Assembly (NCBI GenBank): GCA_014360945.1 | Contig: JACIWM010000003.1 | Coordinates: 1 to 36,489, forward strand | Origin: Candidatus Bipolaricaulota bacterium | GTDB lineage: Bacteria; Bipolaricaulota; Bipolaricaulia; Bipolaricaulales; Bipolaricaulaceae | DNA: 36,489 bases | Direction: 5' to 3' | Shown here: piece after piece, positions 1 through 5,681 of the stretch | How the letters are laid out: every line of letters begins with the position of its first letter | How positions within the stretch are numbered: position 1 is the first letter of the stretch | Translations under genes and position numbers: made by a program | The notes under the pieces: generated by a model | Told to the model about the DNA's origin: nothing | The model's database searches: none | What the model saw: the letters and a program-made list of their open reading frames with translations, nothing else

Positions 1-567
1 GCTGAGACCCAAGTAGATCGTTATTCCACAGGAAGCAACGCACGGCGCCGCACAAGCAGGGCACCGATAAAGCTTCACGTACGGGGTGCACCAGGAGATT
101 GCACAGGACTTGGAAGAGGGACCCCAGCATCCGAAGAAAAAGAACGGGAAGAAGCAGCACGGCTGGCAACAATCGGGCCGGGCCACGATCTTCACGGTGT
201 TTTCATACTCGCCCGTGGTTGTGGATACGATGATCTTGTAAAAACCGGGCTCCACAGGATTGCCATTGACATCCACCTGCTTCCATACCCATTTCCCCGG
301 AGCCACCGGTGCGGGAAAGACCTCCTGGTACACGACATTCCCGTCCAGGGTGGCCACGCGCCATCCTGTGACTTGGATTTGTGGACCGGTACAGCAGCAA
401 CAAAAAAGGCCAAACGGAACAACCAGTTCAAAACAAACGTCCTCACCCTGCCAGAATGCTGTGTAACACGGAGGCTCCGTGGTGGTAACGCAAGGGGCAC
501 ACCATTGCCCTGTGCCCAATACCCCTAACGCCGCCACCCCCAACACCATTGCCAAGACCGTCCTCAT
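1..567 (-). CDS. Cysteine-rich exported protein, partial (C-terminus beyond window)
   Basis: The frame stays open for 189 codons from an ATG at 567 to the window edge, so the gene is cut off. A strong Shine-Dalgarno (AAGGAGGTG) lies 6 nt before the start. Residues 1-19 look like a short signal peptide (hydrophobic, ending LGTGQ). I count 19 cysteines, including a CCCC run near residue 57 and CC pairs flanking a phenylalanine-rich stretch near residues 130-143. The central part, roughly residues 65-126, has the look of a FlgD-like Ig fold: a WRVATLDGNVV opening, then EPGFYKIIVST and a closing VKIV strand. It is probably a secreted or surface protein held by disulfides or binding metal. I do not recognise the family and no function is assigned. 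Some short overlapping frames here are shadows of this gene. Confidence 0.8.
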   Translation of the reverse strand, partial: MRTVLAMVLGVAALGVLGTGQWCAPCVTTTEPPCYTAFWQGEDVCFELVVPFGLFCCCCTGPQIQVTGWRVATLDGNVVYQEVFPAPVAPGKWVWKQVDVNGNPVEPGFYKIIVSTTTGEYENTVKIVARPDCCQPCCFFPFFFFGCWGPSSKSCAISWCTPYVKLYRCPACAAPCVASCGITIYLGLS

Positions 568-598
568 TTCCCACACCTCCTTTCCTTCAGTTTACACC

Positions 599-626
599 GG
601 AGGGCAGCCGTGAGTTTCAGCCCTCC
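599..626 (-). other. Inverted repeat between genes
   Basis: GGAGGGC at 599-605 is matched by GCCCTCC at 620-626 with a 14-nt loop. It lies between the dehydrogenase stop (668) and the start of the cysteine-rich gene (567). There is no T-run on the minus-strand side, so it is a weak terminator candidate; it could instead be an mRNA-processing or stability hairpin. Confidence 0.35.
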
Positions 627-667
627 TTCATGGTATGTGGAATAGTCCCAAGGTCAAGTGATGCTCG

Positions 668-1657
668 TTACGCTTGCGCGCTTAAAGTCTCCCAAGCTTC
701 CGGGTTGACCAAGGTGGGAGGGCGACGGCCGGACAACGCGGCAAGGACGTTGTCCACGGCTAACGAAGCCATCCTTCTCCGGGTAGCCCAAGTGGCCGAA
801 CCAATGTGCGGGGTGAGGACTACGTTTCGCAGCGTCAAGAGCTCCGGATGCACCTGAGGTTCGCGCTCAAATACATCCAGGCCCGCAGCGAGGATGCGTC
901 CCTCTTTTAGGGCCTGGGCCAGAGCCGCCTCATCCACCACCGGACCCCGGGCCACGTTCACCAAAATTGCCTCCCTTTTCATCAGGGAAAGCTCACGGGC
1001 ACCAATGAGGTGATACGTCTCCTGGGTCAGGGGAACGCACAGCACCACAAAATCGCTTTCTCTAAGGAGCTCGTCCAGTGAAACGTAGCGTGCGCCCAGA
1101 TCTTTCTCGGCCTCGGGTTTTCTGGTGCGGGAGTGATAGAGGATGGTCATGCCAAAGCCGCGGCCCCGGCGAGCCACGGCTTGACCGATGCGCCCAAACC
1201 CCACCACTCCCAAAGCTCGCCCATACACATCCACCCCCATGTGCTTGGGCAGAAAGGTCCAGCCCGGAAAGCCCTCGCGCCGAAGATCTTCATCCGCTTC
1301 GACAATGCGGCGAGCCGCAGCCAAAAGGAGGGCCCAGGCCAGATCCGCCGTGGCCTCGGTAAGGACCTCGGGCGTGTTGGTGACAAGGATTTTTCGACGC
1401 GTGGCGGCGTCGATATCGATATTGTCAACCCCGACCCCCAAATTGGCCACAATCCGCAGCTTCGGAAGAGCCTGTAGAACTTCCTCATCGATGCGGTCTA
1501 CCAAAAGGATGATCAACGCTTCCGCGTCTTTGGCGAACTCCACAAGCTCGGCCTTGCTCAAAGGTTTTCCCTCATGAACGCGGACCTCGTGCCCGGCTTC
1601 TTTGAGCCTTTCAAGTTCCTCCGGAAAAAACCTCGTGGTGATCGCAACTTTTCCCAT
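668..1657 (-). CDS. D-isomer-specific 2-hydroxyacid dehydrogenase (glyoxylate/hydroxypyruvate reductase or PGDH-like)
   Basis: A 329-aa cytoplasmic NAD(P)-dependent dehydrogenase that interconverts 2-oxoacids and D-2-hydroxyacids. The Rossmann nucleotide motif GFGRIG is at residues 153-158. The catalytic triad is visible as R237 (VNVARGP), E266 (DVFEREP) and H284 (LTPHIGSA). The start was set at ATG 1657 (MGKVAITT), which has a GGAAGGGGG ribosome site; a longer open frame upstream has low-complexity sequence atypical of the family. There is no C-terminal ACT domain, so it is a short-form enzyme. Glyoxylate or hydroxypyruvate reductase, or a short phosphoglycerate dehydrogenase, are all possible; the substrate cannot be told from sequence. 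It lies 22 nt downstream of the AEC permease gene and is probably cotranscribed with it, so the permease might move a related organic acid. Confidence 0.9.
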   Translation of the reverse strand: MGKVAITTRFFPEELERLKEAGHEVRVHEGKPLSKAELVEFAKDAEALIILLVDRIDEEVLQALPKLRIVANLGVGVDNIDIDAATRRKILVTNTPEVLTEATADLAWALLLAAARRIVEADEDLRREGFPGWTFLPKHMGVDVYGRALGVVGFGRIGQAVARRGRGFGMTILYHSRTRKPEAEKDLGARYVSLDELLRESDFVVLCVPLTQETYHLIGARELSLMKREAILVNVARGPVVDEAALAQALKEGRILAAGLDVFEREPQVHPELLTLRNVVLTPHIGSATWATRRRMASLAVDNVLAALSGRRPPTLVNPEAWETLSAQA

Positions 1658-1679
1658 TGTTCCCCCTTCCAGGGCAAGT

Positions 1680-2582
1680 CTAACCGAAACGAGAAAGAAG
1701 AAAGAGGGTGAGGGAAAGGGTGCCCAAGGAGAAGGCCGTGGAAAGAAGCAGACTTGCGGCGGCCAAGTCTGGCTTGTGCCGGTACTGGGCGGCAAGGATG
1801 TAAGCATTGACGGCGCTGGGCACACTACCCTCGATGATGAGGCTGGCCCGGATCAGACGGTCCCCCGTAAACAGGAAGGCCAAAGGCCAAGCCAACGCCG
1901 CGCCCAGGATCAGCCGGGCCCCGGCCAAAATCAGCGCCGGCCTGGCCAAAGCTTTGAAGTCCACCGCCGCTAGTTCCAGCCCCAAAAGAAGAAGGAACAC
2001 GGGTATGGCAGCTTGAAAAAGAAGTTGAGTGGCTTGAGCCAAAATCCCCGGCCAAGCCTGGGTCACTCGCATAAGTGCTCCAAGTCCCACGGCGTACAAC
2101 CAGGGTGCACCCAATATGTTTTTTCCAAAATCTCGCCAGCGCCCCTTTCCCTGCCAAGAAGCAATTCCCACTCCCAATGTGGCCAAAAGAACGGTGTTTG
2201 TGGCAAGAAAAATCACACCCACGTCCATGGCCCTTCGGCCGTAGGCGAAGTAAAGGATGGGCAATCCAAGATTTCCGCAGTTTCCGAAGGTCAGAAGAAG
2301 GCTAGTTACACGCTGACCCCCAAGATCGCCCGGAAATAACACGCGGCCAGCAACCAATGAGGCAAGGAACATCAGACCGTAGTGGACAAGCACGAACAGC
2401 GCTACGAGTCCGGCCTCTCCAGCGGGAAGCTGGGAAGTGCGCAATGTTTCGAAGATCAGGGCTGGCGAGAGAAGCCAGAAGCTAAGCTTTACAAAGGGAT
2501 CGGTTGGAATTTTTCCGAACCGGCCCAGGGCATAGCCCACGGCCACCAAAAGAAACGTGGGACCAACGGCCTCGATGATCAC
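1680..2582 (-). CDS. AEC-family permease (auxin efflux carrier type)
   Basis: A 300-aa integral membrane protein with about ten hydrophobic segments. It has the AEC-family layout: an opening helix ending GYALGRFGKI, the mid-protein NCGNLGLPI segment typical of AEC permeases, and a late GSVPSAVNAYILA segment. These carriers export or import organic anions such as malate or malonate; the substrate here is unknown. The start is taken as GTG at 2582 because the membrane domain begins directly there and the upstream in-frame extension (to 2816) is hydrophilic and antisense to the NTPase gene. A -35/-10 pair sits just upstream with no good Shine-Dalgarno. The downstream 2-hydroxyacid dehydrogenase suggests a shared organic-acid theme (inference). 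Confidence 0.85.
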   Translation of the reverse strand: MIIEAVGPTFLLVAVGYALGRFGKIPTDPFVKLSFWLLSPALIFETLRTSQLPAGEAGLVALFVLVHYGLMFLASLVAGRVLFPGDLGGQRVTSLLLTFGNCGNLGLPILYFAYGRRAMDVGVIFLATNTVLLATLGVGIASWQGKGRWRDFGKNILGAPWLYAVGLGALMRVTQAWPGILAQATQLLFQAAIPVFLLLLGLELAAVDFKALARPALILAGARLILGAALAWPLAFLFTGDRLIRASLIIEGSVPSAVNAYILAAQYRHKPDLAAASLLLSTAFSLGTLSLTLFLLSRFG

Positions 2583-2589
2583 GGCCCTA

Positions 2590-2619
2590 AGCCTACGAAA
2601 AAGTAGGCAAGGTTTACAA
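2590..2619 (-). promoter_or_regulatory. Putative promoter of the AEC permease operon
   Basis: Read on the minus strand: TTGTAA (2614-2619), an 18-nt spacer, then TAGGCT (2590-2595), and 7 nt later the GTG start at 2582. This matches the near-leaderless pattern seen elsewhere in the window. Its -35 overlaps the -10 proposed for the divergent NTPase gene. Confidence 0.45.
2591..2608. repeat. Perfect palindrome between divergent genes
   Basis: GCCTAC, six bases, GTAGGC: a perfect 6-bp inverted repeat in the short gap between the divergent permease and NTPase starts, overlapping the proposed -10 of the permease promoter. It could be an operator or simply a chance hairpin. Confidence 0.4.
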
Positions 2620-2620
2620 T
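2615..2620 (+). promoter_or_regulatory. Putative -10 box of the THEP1-like NTPase gene
   Basis: TACAAT ends 7 nt before the ATG at 2628, and there is no Shine-Dalgarno between them. This implies a leaderless transcript. No clear -35 was found at 16-18 nt. Confidence 0.4.
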
Positions 2621-2627
2621 TGCAGTG

Positions 2628-3140
2628 ATGAGGATCGGGATTACTGGGCATCCCGGGGTGGGAAAGACGACGCTGGTGAAAAGAGTTTTGGCGGCTGTGC
2701 CCCTTAAAGCTGGGGGCATGATCACCGAGGAGATTCGCAAGTGCGGGTATCGCGTGGGTTTTCTTTTGCGGGACGTGGCCACCGGAAAAGAGGGGCTTTT
2801 GGCCCACCGTCATCACTGCGATGGGCCGGAGTTCGGGAAATACCGGCTTTGCCTGCGGGATTTAGAGGAAATTGGGGCGGCAGCCATCGAACGGGCTGTA
2901 GACGAAGCAGAGCTAATCGTGATCGACGAGGTGGGTCCAATGGAATTGCGATCGCCGCGGTTTATTTCCGCAGTGGAGCGGGCTTTGGAAAGCAAAAAGC
3001 ACCTTCTGGTTACGGTGCACCGCGCCTCAAACCACCATCTTGCTTATCGAATCCGCCATGAGGTCGATCACTTGATCCGTCTAACCAAGAGCAATCGAGA
3101 GGAGAAGATCCAGGAGGTTATTCGGCTTTTTTCGGGCTAA
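2628..3140 (+). CDS. THEP1-like nucleoside-triphosphatase (NTPase_1 family)
   Basis: A 170-aa P-loop NTPase. The Walker A motif GHPGVGKTT is at residues 7-15 and a Walker B-like LIVIDEVGPMEL lies around residues 90-101, both hallmarks of the THEP1/DUF265 group. The length equals that of characterised thermophile members, which hydrolyse several NTPs and dNTPs; the cellular role is not established. A GTG at 2625 immediately precedes the ATG and would add one residue. The family is most common in archaea and thermophilic bacteria and fits the suggested lifestyle. The last 23 bp overlap the 3' end of the convergent acyltransferase gene. Confidence 0.88.
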   Translation: MRIGITGHPGVGKTTLVKRVLAAVPLKAGGMITEEIRKCGYRVGFLLRDVATGKEGLLAHRHHCDGPEFGKYRLCLRDLEEIGAAAIERAVDEAELIVIDEVGPMELRSPRFISAVERALESKKHLLVTVHRASNHHLAYRIRHEVDHLIRLTKSNREEKIQEVIRLFSG

Positions 3141-3834
3141 TCCACACCGGCCCGGGCAGGTTATAAAAATCCTTGTAAAACTGACGAAAAACGTGCTCCA
3201 GCTCACGCATAATCCGATCCACATCCTCCTCCTCACGGAGGTTTGGATCGGGAAGAATGGGGGAGGCGAAATGCACGGCGATCCATCGTTTCTTCAGGGT
3301 CTGCCAAAGGGCATGAGGAAACCCTCGCCAAATCGGAAGGTTCTCCGCTCCCGGCTCGTAAATCAGGGCGTTCTCCAGGCCCACAGGGATGAGGGGAACC
3401 CCTGCTCGTCTGGCCAAGAGGGCGGCACCTTGGTAAAGGCGACGTTCCCAGAATTTGTCTCCCTCTGGGAAGACCATGAGGGACCCGCCCCTTTTTAGAT
3501 ATTGCACAGCTTTCTCCAGAGTTCTCGAGTTCACCGCGTGCTTGCGCAGGGGATCCTGGGTAACCCCGAACCGCCAAAACGCTCGACAGAGGAAGCGCAC
3601 TATGGGATTGGGCCAGTCCATGCTATACAAGGCCCAGCCACGCCAGTGGCCGCTTGCCCTGGTGACGAAAAGTGGCTCGAACCCGCCCACATGGGTCACG
3701 GCCAATACACAGGGCCGCGATGGCCTTCGACCAATGCGCTTTGTTTTCACCACTGTGGTGATGAGGAAAGTAAAAAGAATGTATAAAAGCCAAAAAAGCT
3801 CAAGAACGGGCCGGGCCAAAATTTCTGTGATCAT
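3118..3834 (-). CDS. PlsC-like lysophospholipid acyltransferase
   Basis: A 238-aa protein of the 1-acyl-glycerol-3-phosphate acyltransferase superfamily. A hydrophobic segment at about residues 10-30 anchors it to the membrane. The catalytic block is THVGGFEP, an H-x4-E form (H48, E53) where the family norm is H-x4-D. The substrate block is VFPEGDKF (residues 121-128), resembling the usual FPEGTRS. The substitution suggests a divergent acyl acceptor or a glycolipid-specific role. The start ATG directly follows the stop codon of the upstream glycosyltransferase (TGAATG), so translation is probably coupled. With two glycosyltransferases just upstream it may acylate a glycolipid (inference). Confidence 0.85.
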   Translation of the reverse strand: MITEILARPVLELFWLLYILFTFLITTVVKTKRIGRRPSRPCVLAVTHVGGFEPLFVTRASGHWRGWALYSMDWPNPIVRFLCRAFWRFGVTQDPLRKHAVNSRTLEKAVQYLKRGGSLMVFPEGDKFWERRLYQGAALLARRAGVPLIPVGLENALIYEPGAENLPIWRGFPHALWQTLKKRWIAVHFASPILPDPNLREEEDVDRIMRELEHVFRQFYKDFYNLPGPVWISPKKAE

Positions 3835-4554
3835 TCAGACTTGGCGCACAAGCCGCCAATAGTCTTCAGCGGTGAGGCGTCCGCGACGCAAAGCCACATC
3901 CAGCCAGAACCAAAACGCCAAAAATCCTGCCTTCCACCGGAGCTTGACGAACCGCCTGTTTGATGTGTAACAAACCATATTCGGCACGAATCGAACCTTC
4001 CCAATTTTTTTGAGGTTCAAGGAAAGCCAAAAGTCCGGGGAGGCGAGGTGCCCGAACTTTTCATATCCGCCAACCTCGATATACGCCTCTTTATGAAACC
4101 CGAAATTTGCGGCGCCGGTAAGGTGAACCCCAAAAAGCCTGGAAAAGATGGCCAAAACACCATAGCCAAAAGCCTCCAGCTCTTTTAACGGCGTGGGGCT
4201 TTCTCGAAACCCCATGGGGCCGTAGGCAGCAACGGTACCTGGCTTACTAAGGGCGCGCACCATTTTCGCAAGCCAGGTAGGAGGGTAGATGGTATCGGCG
4301 TCGGCGCCGGCCAAGAACTCCCCACGGGCCGAAAGAAATCCGCGATGCATGGCCCACACTGCCCCGCGCCGCTCCTCAAAAAGAACTAGATCCGCATGCT
4401 GACGAGCGATCTCCAGGCTTCTATCGGTGCTGCCGTTGTCCACTACAATGAGCTCGTAATCCTTAAATGTCTGGGCTCGCAAAGATTCTAAAGTAGTCCG
4501 AAGGTTTTCCTCCTCGTTGAGCACGGGAACAACTACGGTGATTATGGGCCTCAT
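3835..4554 (-). CDS. Family 2 glycosyltransferase
   Basis: A 239-aa GT2 (GT-A fold) enzyme. It opens with ITVVVPVLNEEENL, followed by the nucleotide-binding strand LIVVDNGSTD and a DXD-type metal site GADADT. The C-terminal part is basic and contains an amphipathic or membrane-associated stretch (FLAFWFWLDVAL). The start is set at ATG 4554, which overlaps the upstream glycosyltransferase stop by 4 nt (ATGA); the longer open frame to 4689 lies inside that upstream gene. Donor and acceptor are unknown. Its place between a processive-type membrane GT2 and an acyltransferase suggests glycolipid or surface polysaccharide assembly. Confidence 0.88.
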   Translation of the reverse strand: MRPIITVVVPVLNEEENLRTTLESLRAQTFKDYELIVVDNGSTDRSLEIARQHADLVLFEERRGAVWAMHRGFLSARGEFLAGADADTIYPPTWLAKMVRALSKPGTVAAYGPMGFRESPTPLKELEAFGYGVLAIFSRLFGVHLTGAANFGFHKEAYIEVGGYEKFGHLASPDFWLSLNLKKIGKVRFVPNMVCYTSNRRFVKLRWKAGFLAFWFWLDVALRRGRLTAEDYWRLVRQV

Positions 4555-5681
4555 GCTCTTTCTCGCCGGGCTTTGTGCCAAGTTTGACTTTTGGTGAAGG
4601 CGTTGACAAATGAAATAAGAATAAGGGCTTGGATCCAAAGATGGACAAAAACGAGGCCGATCAGGGTGTTGACCAATGCCTCCTTCCATGGCGGGATGTC
4701 AAGGTAGTAGGAAAGGACTACTCCCAAATACAACGCCGCTAGGTACCCAGGAAGAACGAAGGGGACAAGAAGCCACCTTCCCAACCCAAGATCCGCCCAT
4801 AACAAAAGCCACGGGAAGTATATGACCAAAGCCAAAAGGGTCATGAGCAAGAGGTAGTTTAAGTGACCACGCTTGATCTCTTTCACCATTTCCCGAATTC
4901 CACCGGTAAACCAGCGCAAAAATTGGCGAAAAAGATCGGAGAAGCCGGGCGCATACTGAATGAGGCAGAAAGGGCCGCGCACAAATTTCGCAAAAATTCC
5001 GAGTTTGGCCAACCGCGTTCCCAACTCGAAGTCGTCCACTAAGGAATTGGGATCGAATTCTCCGGCTTTCTCCAAAACTTCGCGGCGTATAAACAGCCCA
5101 CATGTGGTGAATACTGGACGCCAAAAAATCCCGGAGAAAACATAGGCTCTCGATAAAGAAAAAAACAATTCCTGAAAAATTATGGCCAACGTCCGCCTTG
5201 CGTTGTATGCCATGAAATCCCCAAAGATCACGGGGTTTTTAGGGTGGCTCGCCAACGCATGATAGAAACGGAGGGCTTCGGGCGTAAGCCTGGCATCAGC
5301 ATCTAAGAAAAGAACCACGTCGCCGGTCGCGTGTTTGAGAGCATAATTCAAAGCTGCGGGCTTTCCACGTCGATAAGGATCGGGAAGAACCAAAAGCTGC
5401 GGGATCTCCTGTTTTAACCGGGCGAGAATTTCCGGGGTGTGGTCTGTGGAGGCATCCACCACGATGATCTCCGCGTCCGGCGCAGCCTGGGCCAGAGAAC
5501 ACACGGTTTTTTCAATCACCGCCTCTTCGTTGTGGCTGGCGATGATCACCGAAAGCTTTCCCGGCGGGGCCGTATGGTTCACCGCCTCTTTAAGAGTGCG
5601 AAAGTTTCGCCAAAGGGCGAGAAAGGCAAGAATAACTCCTACGAAAGCCCCAGAAAAAAGGCTCACTAAACTTGGGTTCAT
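4551..5681 (-). CDS. Membrane-embedded family 2 glycosyltransferase (processive type)
   Basis: A 376-aa protein with an N-terminal membrane helix (about residues 7-25), a GT-A domain and three or four C-terminal membrane helices (about 275-365). The D, DxD, D, QxxRW series of processive GT2 enzymes is present: D76 in VVDAS, DADA at 127-130, DDFE at 216-219 and QFLRW at 253-257. Such enzymes make beta-linked polysaccharides or add sugars to lipids, using UDP-sugars at the cytoplasmic face. There is no PilZ domain, and the protein is shorter than cellulose synthase, so a glycolipid or poly-N-acetylglucosamine-like product is possible. The start overlaps the leuS stop (ATGA). Confidence 0.88.
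   Translation of the reverse strand: MNPSLVSLFSGAFVGVILAFLALWRNFRTLKEAVNHTAPPGKLSVIIASHNEEAVIEKTVCSLAQAAPDAEIIVVDASTDHTPEILARLKQEIPQLLVLPDPYRRGKPAALNYALKHATGDVVLFLDADARLTPEALRFYHALASHPKNPVIFGDFMAYNARRTLAIIFQELFFSLSRAYVFSGIFWRPVFTTCGLFIRREVLEKAGEFDPNSLVDDFELGTRLAKLGIFAKFVRGPFCLIQYAPGFSDLFRQFLRWFTGGIREMVKEIKRGHLNYLLLMTLLALVIYFPWLLLWADLGLGRWLLVPFVLPGYLAALYLGVVLSYYLDIPPWKEALVNTLIGLVFVHLWIQALILISFVNAFTKSQTWHKARRERA

Noticed and set aside
192..500. A 102-codon minus-strand frame and a 66-codon frame in the first 500 bases
   Set aside because: They lie inside the longer open frame from ATG 567 to the window edge, which has a strong ribosome site, a signal peptide and sensible composition.
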